Shown one piece after another: positions 11,301 to 18,914 of a DNA stretch of 64,000 nt. How positions within the stretch are numbered: the first letter of the stretch is position 1; each line of letters opens with the position of its first letter. Position numbers and translations under genes: made by a program. Below the pieces are notes generated by a model. The model worked only from the letters and a program-made list of their open reading frames with translations. It was not told the DNA's origin and searched no databases. The DNA is from Amycolatopsis jiangsuensis (GTDB lineage Bacteria; Actinomycetota; Actinomycetes; Mycobacteriales; Pseudonocardiaceae). The stretch covers positions 7,404,501 to 7,468,500 of the forward strand of contig NZ_JACHMG010000001.1 in the NCBI RefSeq assembly GCF_014204865.1, given 5' to 3'.

Positions 11301-14300
11301 CCGTCGCCCCGCCCGAGGGAAACGGCGGGCGGGCCTTCGAAATCCACTCGCGCGCCACGAGTGGCTGGACCCGGCACGCCACGGGCACCCTCGCCCCGCT
11401 GAAAACCGCGGAGCCGGTCGACCTCAGCGTGTGGCCGCCCGCCGGCGCCACCCCGGTCGACCTCGAAGACTTCTACCCGGCCCTCGCGGGCAACGGCCTC
11501 AGCTACGGTCCGTCGTTCCAGGGCGTGCGCGCGGCGTGGCGGCAGGGCGACGACCTGTACGCGGAGGTCAGCCTGCCGGACGGACTCACCGCGCACGGCT
11601 TCGGCGTGCATCCGGCGTTGTTCGACGCGTCCCTGCACGTCCTCGGTCTGAGCGGCGGGACGAGAGTGCCCTTCGCGTGGTCGGACGTCGTCGTGCACGC
11701 GGAAGGCGCCACGACCGTCCGAGCGCAGCTCAGCCCGGTCGGCGAAGGCGTACGCGTCACGCTCGCCGACACCACCGGGTCGCCGCTGGCCACGGTCGGT
11801 TCGCTGAGCCTGCGTACGTTCACGCCGGGCGCGTCCGCGGTCGCCCGGGAGGCGTTGTTCCGCGTTGACTGGCGTCCTGCCAGTGCTTCGGGCGACACGG
11901 CCGGGTGGGCGGCGCTCGGCGACCTCGACCTGCCCGGCGTCAACCAGTACGCCGAACTCGCCGACCTGATCACCGCCGTGCGTTCCGGCGCCGAGATACC
12001 CCCGATCGTCGCCGTGCGGTGCCCGGCCGACGGTGCCGCGGGCGCGCTCGACCTGGTGCAACGGTGGGTGGCCGCCGAGGACCTGACTTCCGCGCAGCTG
12101 CTGGTGATCACCGAACGAGCGGTCGACGCCGGTCCGGGCGCCCCGGTCCGGCCCGAGGCCGCGCCCGCGTGGGGACTGCTGCGCGTGGCGGCGGCGGAAC
12201 ACCCCGGACGCCTCGTGCTGTCCGATGTGGAGGATTCGGTCCCCGGTCCGCTGCTCGCGGCCGGAGTCGCGCTCGGCGAGCCGGAATTCGCCGTGCGCAA
12301 CGGAGAACTGCGTGTGCCACGTCTGGTGCGCGCCGCCGCGGAGCTGACCATCCCACCGGCAGCGGCGGACACGGGCGGCTGGAGTCTCGGGTACGCCGGT
12401 CAGGGCACGCTGGAGAACCTGACGCTCGACGCGGTGGAGAACACGCGTCCGCTCGGCCCGGGCGAGGTGCGCGTCGGCGTGCGCGCGGCGGGCGTGAACT
12501 TCCGTGACGTGCTCACGGTCCTCGGCGTGTACCCGGGACCGGCGGGACCGCTCGGGCTCGAAGCGGCGGGCGTGGTGCTGGAGGTGGCCGAGGACGTCGA
12601 CCGCTTCCAGGTCGGCGACCCGGTGATGGGCATCTTCACCAGCGCTTTCTCCCCGGTTGCGATCACCGACGCCCGGCTGCTGCTGCCCGTGCCCGCGGAC
12701 TGGTCGTGGGCCGAGGCGGCGGCCGCACCCGTGGCGTACGCGACGGCGCAGCACGCGCTCGTCGGCCTGGCCGGGCTCGGTGCGGGAGAATCCGTACTCG
12801 TCCACGCCGCGGCCGGCGGCGTCGGGCAGGCTGCCGTGCAGATCGCGCTTCACCGCGGCGCCGAGGTGTTCGCCACGGCGAGCCCCGCGAAGTGGCCCGT
12901 GGTGCGCGCGCTCGGCTGTGACCGCCTCGCCTCCTCGCGCACCCTCGACTTCGAGGCCGAGTTCACCGGCGGGATCGACGTGGTCCTCAGCGCCCTCACC
13001 GGCGAATTCATCGACGCTTCGCTGCGGCTGATGGCGCCCGGCGGCCGGTTCGTGGAGATGGGCAAAACCGATCCGCGTGATCCGGCGGAGGTGCGACGCG
13101 ACCACGACGTGCGCTACGAGGCGTTCGACCTGTTGTCCGAGGGGGTGGGCACGATGGGACCGGTGCTCGCCGCACTGGCGCCGCTGCTGGCCGGCGGGGT
13201 CCTGCGCCCGCTGCCCGTGACGTGCTGGGACGTGCGCCACGCCGCGGAAGCGTTCCGGTACCTCAGTCAGGGCCGCAACGTCGGCAAGGTCGTGCTGACC
13301 TTCCCCGCGCCCGTCGATCCGCGCGGAACCGTGCTGGTCACCGGTGCTTCGGGCGCGCTCGGCCGGTTGGTGGCGAAACACGTGGTCACGGCCCGGCGCG
13401 CGCGGCACGTGGTGCTCGCGTCCCGCCGCGGCATGGCGGCCGACGGGATGCCCGGAACCGTGGCCACGCTCGCTGCCCTGGGTGCGCAGGTGCGGGTGGT
13501 CGCGTGCGACGCCGCCGACCGCGAGGCCATGGCAGCTGTGCTCGGCACCATCCCCGGCACGACGCCGCTCAGGGCCGTGGTGCACGCGGCCGGCGTGCTC
13601 GATGACGCGCTGGTCGGCGCGCTGACCCCGGACCGCGTCGATTCGGTGATGCGCCCCAAGGCCGGTGGCGCGCGGGTGCTGCACGAACTGACCCGCGGCC
13701 ACGACCTCGACGCGTTCGTGCTGTTCTCCTCGGTCACCGGCATCTGGGGCACCCCCGGACAGGGCAACTACGCCGCGGCCAACGCGTTTCTCGACGCGCT
13801 CGCCGCGCACCGCCACCGGCTCGGGCTGCCGGCGACGTCACTGGCCTGGGGGCCGTGGCGCAGCGAAAGCGGCATGGCGGGCAAGCTCACCGACGCGGAC
13901 TGGCAACGCCTTGCCCGCCGCGGTCTGCACCCGCTGAGCGATTCCGACGGCCTCGCGCTGCTCGACGCCGCCGTCGCCGCGGGCAACCCGGTGCTCGTGC
14001 CCGCACGGGTCGACGTGTCCGGTCGCGACGGCGCCGAAACCCCGCCGCTGCTGTCGGCTCTGGTGCAGCGCAAGCCCGTCCGCGCCACGGCCGCCGTTGC
14101 GATCCCCGCCGCATCCGGCCTCACCGCGCGGCTGGCCACTCTCGCTCCCGGTGACCGTCATGAGGCCGTGCTGCAGGTCGTCCGCACGCAGGCGGCGCTG
14201 GTGCTCGGCCTGGCCGGCCCGGCGGCGGTCGGCGCGGACCGTTCGTTCCGTGACCTCGGCTTCGACTCCCTCACCGCGGTCGAGCTGCGCAACCGGCTCA

Positions 14301-14608
14301 GCGCCGCCACGGAGCTGCAGCTGTTCCCGACGCTCGTCTTCGACTACCCGGCCCCGGCCGCGCTCGCGACCCACTTGCTGTCCGAACTCGACGGTGGTCC
14401 CGCGATCAGCCCGCTCACCGCCGCCCTCGAAGACCTGGGCCCGCTGCTGGCCGCGCTGACCGACCCGGCGGAGAAGGCGAAGGTGTCGTCCCGCCTGGAA
14501 ACGTTGCTGCACGACCTGCGCGCGACACCCACCGAGGACGAAGCCACCCTCGAAACCGCCACCGACGACGAGCTGTTCACCCTGATCGACGACGAACTGG
14601 GTATCTGA
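8387..14608 (+). CDS. Modular type I polyketide synthase, one fully reducing module (KS-AT-DH-ER-KR-ACP)
   Basis: A 2073-residue single-module PKS. It opens with a charged helix of about 30 residues (MPNEDKLRDYLKRV...), typical of an N-terminal coiled-coil docking domain. KS spans ~33-455 with active Cys ~200 (TACSSS). AT is ~540-830 with GHSIGE (Ser ~626) and HAFH, predicting malonyl-CoA. DH is ~885-1130 with its active His ~921 in HxxxGxxxxP. ER is ~1345-1640. KR is ~1645-1820 with LDD (B-type). ACP has Ser ~1961. A helical, acidic C-terminal tail resembles a docking domain, so the chain is probably handed to another PKS protein. There is no thioesterase. The ATG follows GGGAAGG by six bases. 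It is probably co-transcribed with the upstream PKS gene. Predicted chemistry: one malonate unit, fully reduced. Confidence 0.97.
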   Translation: MPNEDKLRDYLKRVSAELATARERLRAAEDRSREPIAVVGTACRLPGGADSAERLGELVAGGTDAVAPYPLNRGWDIDGLFGPDGGAGGFLADATGFDPEFFGISPREALAMDPQQRLALEVSWEALEHAGIDPAAVRGTAAGVFAGAFASGYAGGPAGSLQDEVRSGHLLTGLTTSVLSGRIAYTLGLEGPAVTVDTACSSSLVAVHLAMQALRSGECSLALAGGVTVHATPEWLVWFTRQGGLASDGRCKAYGESADGMGMAEGAGMVVLEKLSDAQRNRHRVLAVLRGSAVNSDGASNGLTAPNGPAQQRVIRAALADAALGPGEVDVVEGHGTGTRLGDPIEAQALVQTYGAGHDAERPLLLGTVKSNIGHTQAAAGVAGILKMVSALRSGVVPPTLHAAEPSSRVDWSAGTVRLVTEPTPWPDSGRPRRAGVSSFGISGTNAHLILEQAPEPPGDQPGRELPVIPWLFSARSTEALPARIEQNRALLSETDPVDAAWSLASSRASLPHRAAVLGRSGDELLSSADHLVGEAGSVGRTAFVFSGQGAQRLRMGHELCEAYPVFAETFKAVCAELDDQLGAALESERVHETEWAQAGLFAVEVSLVALLKRWGVAPEFVAGHSIGELAAAYVAGVWSLPDACKLVTARGRLMQALPRGGAMVAVAAREDDVVAALVDGAAIASVNGARSVVVSGEEAAVLATVDALGEVRSKRLTVSHAFHSPLMEPMLAEFRAVAQSLTYHRPTVPLVSGLTGAPVTDEVCDPDYWVRHVREPVRFADSLSSLRTAGVRTFVEIGPDAALTPMADPAAGEAWLPVLRRERHEPTTLVTAVAGLHVRGGHVDWPAFFSGTGANLVDLPAYPFQRTRLWLDGAVTDAAGLGQSTVEHPLLGAALERAGDDGVVLTGRVSRRSHPWLADHVVAGSTLVPGTALVELAVRAGDETGCPRVAELLIEQPLVLPERDAVSLQVTVAPPEGNGGRAFEIHSRATSGWTRHATGTLAPLKTAEPVDLSVWPPAGATPVDLEDFYPALAGNGLSYGPSFQGVRAAWRQGDDLYAEVSLPDGLTAHGFGVHPALFDASLHVLGLSGGTRVPFAWSDVVVHAEGATTVRAQLSPVGEGVRVTLADTTGSPLATVGSLSLRTFTPGASAVAREALFRVDWRPASASGDTAGWAALGDLDLPGVNQYAELADLITAVRSGAEIPPIVAVRCPADGAAGALDLVQRWVAAEDLTSAQLLVITERAVDAGPGAPVRPEAAPAWGLLRVAAAEHPGRLVLSDVEDSVPGPLLAAGVALGEPEFAVRNGELRVPRLVRAAAELTIPPAAADTGGWSLGYAGQGTLENLTLDAVENTRPLGPGEVRVGVRAAGVNFRDVLTVLGVYPGPAGPLGLEAAGVVLEVAEDVDRFQVGDPVMGIFTSAFSPVAITDARLLLPVPADWSWAEAAAAPVAYATAQHALVGLAGLGAGESVLVHAAAGGVGQAAVQIALHRGAEVFATASPAKWPVVRALGCDRLASSRTLDFEAEFTGGIDVVLSALTGEFIDASLRLMAPGGRFVEMGKTDPRDPAEVRRDHDVRYEAFDLLSEGVGTMGPVLAALAPLLAGGVLRPLPVTCWDVRHAAEAFRYLSQGRNVGKVVLTFPAPVDPRGTVLVTGASGALGRLVAKHVVTARRARHVVLASRRGMAADGMPGTVATLAALGAQVRVVACDAADREAMAAVLGTIPGTTPLRAVVHAAGVLDDALVGALTPDRVDSVMRPKAGGARVLHELTRGHDLDAFVLFSSVTGIWGTPGQGNYAAANAFLDALAAHRHRLGLPATSLAWGPWRSESGMAGKLTDADWQRLARRGLHPLSDSDGLALLDAAVAAGNPVLVPARVDVSGRDGAETPPLLSALVQRKPVRATAAVAIPAASGLTARLATLAPGDRHEAVLQVVRTQAALVLGLAGPAAVGADRSFRDLGFDSLTAVELRNRLSAATELQLFPTLVFDYPAPAALATHLLSELDGGPAISPLTAALEDLGPLLAALTDPAEKAKVSSRLETLLHDLRATPTEDEATLETATDDELFTLIDDELGI
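10334..10587 (+). repeat. Copy 2 of the 254-bp near-identical AT-domain tract
   Basis: Counterpart of 4157-4410, at a constant offset of 6177 bp. The five differences seen by eye (GTT/GTG, TCG/TCT, GTA/GTG, TTG/CTG, ACT/ACG) do not change the protein. It lies in the AT domain of the second PKS gene. Confidence 0.9.
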
Positions 14609-14668
14609 AGCGACTCCACCCCGGCTGAGGGCTCGGTCTGAGGGCTCGCTCACGTTTCGGTGTCCCGG

Positions 14669-14681
14669 CCGGAAATTCCGG
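14669..14681. promoter_or_regulatory. 13-bp palindrome CCGGAA-A-TTCCGG, possible operator
   Basis: Both arms are perfect. It lies in the gap between the PKS and the metal-transport operon. No regulator can be assigned from the sequence. Confidence 0.3.
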
Positions 14682-14795
14682 TGGCGCACCGCGTGACCGA
14701 GCCGCGGCCCGTTCGCACTGGTGGTCTGGACCACGTTCACGGATGCGCATCCGCTGATGTCACCGGTCGTCACCGCTCGTCGCTCAAATCGACAT

Positions 14796-14810
14796 TGATA
14801 GTCGTTTCCA
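14796..14810 (+). promoter_or_regulatory. Zur-like box (TGATAGT-C-GTTTCCA)
   Basis: The 7-1-7 layout resembles the Fur-family zinc repressor (Zur) site of actinobacteria, roughly TGAAAAT-N-ATTTTCA. Each half keeps five of seven consensus bases, and flanking bases extend the symmetry (CATTGA...CCATG, 14793-14812). It lies about 90 bp upstream of a zinc/manganese-type binding-protein gene, where a zinc-repressed promoter would be expected. The match is imperfect and the call depends on context. Confidence 0.45.
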
Positions 14811-14902
14811 TGTCCGTTACGTTCCCTTGTGCCGGCTGAGCGGCGGCTGAGGGGTTTTGGCCGTTCCCGCCTGGCGGATACCTGTTTCGTGGAAAGGTCT
14901 TG

Positions 14903-16441
14903 ATGCGTAAGCGTGCGGCCGCGCGTGCCCTGAGCGGGTGCGTGGCGATGGTGCTCGTCGTGAGCGGATGTGCTCCGGCCGGTCGGTCCGGCGACGGTCT
15001 GTCGGTGGTGACGACGACCGAGATCCTGGCGGATCTGGTGCACGCCGTCGGCGGTGACCGGGTGCAGGTGGACTCGATCGTTCCCTCCGGTGGTGATCCG
15101 CATTCCTACGAACCGGCTCCTGCCGACGCGAAACACGTGGCACAGGCCGACGTCACGTTCACCAACCACCTGCTGCTGGAGGAACAGCGCCTGATCAAGG
15201 CGATCGATTCCAACGCGCGCGAAGGCACGCCGAACGTCTCCCTCGCCGAGGATTCGGAATCCTATGGCGCGCACGTGATCCCGCTCGTGGAGGACGTCGG
15301 CCTTGACGTGCTGTGGCTGGGGCTGCGGGTGCGCGGCGACGGCACGCAGTTCGGCGCCACGCGCACCTCGGAGGTCCGGCTCTCGGCGACCGCGCTGGAG
15401 GGTCCGGGCACGATGACGGCTTACCTGACCGAGTCGCTGGGGCAGCCGGAGGTGTATTTCTCCTCGGCCGACGGCTTCGACGAGCGCGACTCGACCACGC
15501 TGCCGCCCGCCGCGCACACCCACCTCAACTGGGCGTTCAGCGCGCCGGGTGTCTACCGGCTTTCGCTGCGCGCGCAGCTGAACGAGCCCAGCGGCACACC
15601 GAAGCCGTTGGGGGAGGACACTTTCACGTTCGCGGTCGGGGTGGATCCGGAGACTGCAGCGCCGGGCAAGCGCGTCCTCGACGAGGGCCACACGGACCTG
15701 ACCGTCGACCTGGACAAGGGCGAGCTCTACACCTTCAACGACACCACCGGCGGTACGACGCAGGAGGAGATCCCGGCGGCCGACGCCGTGATCGAGGTGC
15801 CGAACAAGGCGGCGGAACAGGTTCCCGACGACCCGCGGTTCGCGTTCCTCGGCTCGCCGGGAGCGCCGATTTTCCAGCTCCCGCAAGCGGTTCTGGGCAA
15901 GCACGTGCATGGCGAGATCGATCCGCACCTGTGGCAGGACGCCGGGAACGCGTCGGCGTACGCGCAGCTGATCCGCGACACGTTGAAGAAGGTCGACCCC
16001 GGCGGTGCCGTGGAGTACGACCGCAACACCGCGGAGTACCAGCGGAAGCTGGCCGGCCTCGACGACTACCTGACCCGCACCATCGCCACGATCCCACCGG
16101 GCAATCGCCAGCTGGTGACCACGCACGACGCGTTCGGCTACCTCGCCGACGCCTACGGGCTGAAGGTCGCCGGGTTCGTCGTGCCCAATCCGGCGCAGGA
16201 ACCCAGCGTGGAGGACGTCCGCAAGCTGACCGAGACGATCCGGAACCTGCACGTGCCCGCGGTGTTCACCGAACCGAACCTGGCGCAGCGGGCTTCGACG
16301 CTGGTCCAGGTCGCCCGCGACCAGAACGTGCAGGTGTGCTCGCTCTACGGCGACGCGTTCGACGCGAAGACCCGCACCTACGTGGACATGATGCGCCGCA
16401 ACGCGGATGAGCTCGCCCGGTGCCTGGGAGGTGCCGGATGA
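14903..16441 (+). CDS. Anchored-repeat-type ABC transporter substrate-binding lipoprotein (zinc/manganese family) with inserted surface domain
   Basis: A 512-residue lipoprotein: the signal sequence ends in the lipobox LVVSGC. The outer parts are a cluster A-I metal-binding protein like ZnuA/TroA, with ligands in DPHSYE (His ~67), DPHLW (His ~342), THDAFGY (His ~408) and SLYGDAFD (Asp ~484). Between about residues 115 and 335 an extra domain is inserted. It shares its motifs (GPG, HTHLNWAF, GHTDL, FLGSPG, LPQ) with the surface proteins encoded next door, but in swapped order. The layout fits the known anchored-repeat ABC family of actinobacteria. ATG 14903 follows GGAAAGG by five bases. It is the first gene of a six-gene operon and overlaps the next gene by ATGA. 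Substrate (Zn2+ or Mn2+) is inferred. Confidence 0.9.
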   Translation: MRKRAAARALSGCVAMVLVVSGCAPAGRSGDGLSVVTTTEILADLVHAVGGDRVQVDSIVPSGGDPHSYEPAPADAKHVAQADVTFTNHLLLEEQRLIKAIDSNAREGTPNVSLAEDSESYGAHVIPLVEDVGLDVLWLGLRVRGDGTQFGATRTSEVRLSATALEGPGTMTAYLTESLGQPEVYFSSADGFDERDSTTLPPAAHTHLNWAFSAPGVYRLSLRAQLNEPSGTPKPLGEDTFTFAVGVDPETAAPGKRVLDEGHTDLTVDLDKGELYTFNDTTGGTTQEEIPAADAVIEVPNKAAEQVPDDPRFAFLGSPGAPIFQLPQAVLGKHVHGEIDPHLWQDAGNASAYAQLIRDTLKKVDPGGAVEYDRNTAEYQRKLAGLDDYLTRTIATIPPGNRQLVTTHDAFGYLADAYGLKVAGFVVPNPAQEPSVEDVRKLTETIRNLHVPAVFTEPNLAQRASTLVQVARDQNVQVCSLYGDAFDAKTRTYVDMMRRNADELARCLGGAG

Positions 16442-17256
16442 TCCGCGTGGCGCGATGGCTCGCTGTCCCGGCCGTGGCCGCCGCCCTCACGACCGCTGTG
16501 CAGGACGGTCCGGTCGACGCGCCCCCTGGCCACGTCGTGATCAGGGACGGGCACGTCGACCTGGGCCCGCGGTTCCCCGGGGGCACGTGGACGATCGAGA
16601 TGCGCGACGACACCGGCGGCGAACCCGTGTGGCGGCGGCTCGACGACGTCGTCCTGCACGCCGGCGAGGACACCCGCACGGAAGTGCCGCCGGGCGACGA
16701 ATACGCGTTCCTCGGCGCGCCCGGCTCGGCGGTCTGGCTGCTGCCGCAAACCGAGCGCGCGGGTACGGTCTGGCCAGGCTGGAACACGCAGGACCCGGGG
16801 ACCGCGGCGAGAGTCGACCGCGAGGTGACCTGGCGGCTGCGGTCGGTCCAGGGGCCCGGCCCGTTCTCCCTGTTCCTCACCGGCGCTTTCGGTGCGCCGC
16901 AGGTGGTCTTCGACGGACGGAACCCCTTGCCGCAGGAGACCGGTATCGAGGTCGGCAGTCACGTGCACGGCAACTGGGCCTTCGGCGCGCCGGGCACGTA
17001 TCTCCTCGGTATCGAGATGAGCGCGTCCACAGTGGACGGCGAACAAGTGGCCGACCGGCAGGTCCTGCGGGTTCACGTCGGGGACGGCGATCCGGCCGGG
17101 GCGTTCGCCGTCGCCTCGACCGCCGTGCCGGAAACGTCGGCGGACGAGGACTCGGACAGCTCGCCGGTCTGGTGGATTGCCGGTGCCGTCGTGGTGGCCG
17201 GTGTCGTGGTGCTCGCCGTCGTGTGGCGTCGCACCCGGCGGACGTTGGGGAGCTGA
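16438..17256 (+). CDS. Actinobacterial surface-anchored repeat-domain protein (ABC transporter-associated)
   Basis: A 272-residue exported protein. It has an N-terminal signal segment, then one anchored-repeat domain (GHVDLGP, FLGAPGS, WLLPQ, WPGWNT, GPGPFSLF, HVHGNWAF). It ends in one hydrophobic helix (about 246-264) with an Arg-rich tail, which anchors it in the membrane. The start ATG overlaps the stop of the binding-protein gene (ATGA) and has GGGAGG seven bases upstream; an earlier in-frame ATG at 16420 lies inside the previous gene and lacks such a site. It is close in sequence to the last protein of the operon. The role is unproven; presentation or relay of metal to the importer is the likely one. 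Confidence 0.85.
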   Translation: MIRVARWLAVPAVAAALTTAVQDGPVDAPPGHVVIRDGHVDLGPRFPGGTWTIEMRDDTGGEPVWRRLDDVVLHAGEDTRTEVPPGDEYAFLGAPGSAVWLLPQTERAGTVWPGWNTQDPGTAARVDREVTWRLRSVQGPGPFSLFLTGAFGAPQVVFDGRNPLPQETGIEVGSHVHGNWAFGAPGTYLLGIEMSASTVDGEQVADRQVLRVHVGDGDPAGAFAVASTAVPETSADEDSDSSPVWWIAGAVVVAGVVVLAVVWRRTRRTLGS

Positions 17257-17257
17257 G

Positions 17258-18010
17258 ATGGCCGAGCGGCAACTGGAACTCAGCGGGGTCGCCGTCGAAC
17301 TCGGCGGCAGGCAGGTGTTGCACGATGTGGACCTGAAGCTGGACGAAAGCGAGCTGGTCGGGCTGATCGGGCCGAACGGCGCCGGAAAGACGACGCTGCT
17401 GCGCACGATTCTCGCCCTGCAGCCGGTGCGCTCGGGCACCCTGCGGGTGGGCGGCCGTCCGCCCGCGCAGGCGCGCGGCAGGGTCGGCTACGTCCCGCAG
17501 CGGCACGAGTTCGCCTGGGATTTCCCGATTTCCGTGGAAGCGGCTGTTCTCACCGGACGAGCGCATCTGCGGCGCTGGGGACGGCGTGCCGACTCCGAAG
17601 ACCGCGAAACGGTGCGAGACGCGTTGCGCCGGGTGGGCATGGCGGACCTCGCGTCGCGGCCGGTCGGGGAGCTTTCCGGCGGGCAGCGGCAACGCGTGCT
17701 CGTGGCCCGCGCGCTCGCCATGCGTCCCCGCCTGCTGCTCCTGGACGAACCGTTCACCGGCATCGACGTGCCCACCCAGGAAGCGCTCACCGACCTGCTC
17801 TCCCAGCTCCGCACCGAAGGGACCGCGCTGCTCATGACCACGCACGACCTCGCCGCAGCCGCGGGGATGTGCACCCGGCTGTGCCTGCTCAACCGCACCG
17901 TTGTCGCCGACGACGAACCCGCCCGCCTCGCCGACGCCGACGTGTGGTTGCGCGCGTTCGGGCTCGCGCGGTCGGAGCAGCTGCTGCGCATCCTGGGCGG
18001 TGCCACGTGA
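17258..18010 (+). CDS. Anchored-repeat-type ABC transporter, ATP-binding subunit
   Basis: A 250-residue ABC ATPase of the zinc/manganese (ZnuC/MntB-like) class. Walker A is GPNGAGKTT (~38-46), the Q-loop lies in YVPQRH, the signature is LSGGQRQRV (~140), Walker B is LLLLDEPFTG and the H-loop is TTHD. ATG 17258 lies one base past the preceding stop. The GTGA overlap at the end couples it to the permease gene. It powers metal import by the adjacent permease and binding protein. Confidence 0.93.
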   Translation: MAERQLELSGVAVELGGRQVLHDVDLKLDESELVGLIGPNGAGKTTLLRTILALQPVRSGTLRVGGRPPAQARGRVGYVPQRHEFAWDFPISVEAAVLTGRAHLRRWGRRADSEDRETVRDALRRVGMADLASRPVGELSGGQRQRVLVARALAMRPRLLLLDEPFTGIDVPTQEALTDLLSQLRTEGTALLMTTHDLAAAAGMCTRLCLLNRTVVADDEPARLADADVWLRAFGLARSEQLLRILGGAT

Positions 18011-18879
18011 ACGCGGTTATGGAGTTCCTTGCCGGGCCGTGGGAGTACGACTTCTGGCGCCGCGCGCTGCTGGTCGCGCTTCTGTCGGGCGTGGTGTGCG
18101 GGGTGATCGGCAGCCACGTCGTGCTGCGCGGCATGGCTTTCATCGGCGACGCGGTGGCGCACTCGGTGTTCCCCGGTGTCGCGGTGGCGTTCGTGTTCGG
18201 ATTCGATCTCGTCATCGGCGGCGCCGTCGCTGGGCTGCTGACAGCGTTGCTGGTGGCCGTGTTCTCCCAGAACCGGCGGCTCAAAGAGGACTCGGTGATC
18301 GGGATCTTCTTCGCCGCCGCCTTCGGGCTGGGCATCGTGGTGCTGAGTACGGCGCCCGGTTACAGCGGTTCGCTGGAGTCGTTCCTGTTCGGCTCGATCC
18401 TCGGGATCAGCGACGGCGACGTCCGCAACGTCGCGGTGATCGGGGCCGTGGTATTGCTGCTCGCCGCCCTGCTGCACACCAGGCTCGTCGCGGCGAGCGT
18501 CGACCGGGAGCAGGCCCGCGCGCTGGGAATGCCGGTGTTCTGGCTGGACATCGCGCTCTACACGATGGTCACGCTCGCCATCGTGATCTCCCTGCAGGCG
18601 GTGGGCAACGTGCTCGTGCTCGCGCTGCTGATCACCCCGGCGGGCGCGGCGCGGCTGCTGACCGACCGGCTGGGCGTGATGATGCTGCTCGCACCGGCGA
18701 TCGGCGCGGGCAGTTCCGTGGTCGGGCTGTACCTGTCCTACCTCTTGGACCTAGCCGCCGGCGGGCTCGTCGTCCTCACCGTCACCGCGGCGTTCCTGCT
18801 GTGTTGGTGCCTCGCGCCACGGCACGGGTTGCTGGCGAAGCTGCGCACCCGCCGGGCACCCGCCGTCGGCTCGCGCTGA
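18007..18879 (+). CDS. Anchored-repeat-type ABC transporter, permease subunit (ABC-3 family)
   Basis: A 290-residue integral membrane protein with about eight hydrophobic helices. Family landmarks include GVIGSHVVLRGMAFIGDAVAH near the N-terminus and QAVGNVLVLALLITPAGAARLL in the C-terminal half, as in ZnuB/MntC permeases. The GTG start at 18007 overlaps the ATPase stop; an in-frame ATG at 18019 is the alternative. It forms the metal channel of the operon. Confidence 0.92.
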   Translation: MNAVMEFLAGPWEYDFWRRALLVALLSGVVCGVIGSHVVLRGMAFIGDAVAHSVFPGVAVAFVFGFDLVIGGAVAGLLTALLVAVFSQNRRLKEDSVIGIFFAAAFGLGIVVLSTAPGYSGSLESFLFGSILGISDGDVRNVAVIGAVVLLLAALLHTRLVAASVDREQARALGMPVFWLDIALYTMVTLAIVISLQAVGNVLVLALLITPAGAARLLTDRLGVMMLLAPAIGAGSSVVGLYLSYLLDLAAGGLVVLTVTAAFLLCWCLAPRHGLLAKLRTRRAPAVGSR

Positions 18880-18914
18880 CTTCGTTTTTCCATCCACAGA
18901 GAGGAAAAGAGTTC

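Larger units (their letters stand above)
14609..14902. other. Intergenic region between PKS cluster and metal-transport operon
   Basis: No gene is supported here. Just after the PKS stop is an 11-bp direct repeat, CTGAGGGCTCG, at 14625 and 14638 (period 13). A perfect 13-bp hyphenated palindrome, CCGGAA-A-TTCCGG, sits at 14669-14681. The right part is AT-richer than its surroundings and holds the Zur-like box listed separately. This is the natural right-hand boundary of the PKS cluster. Confidence 0.6.
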
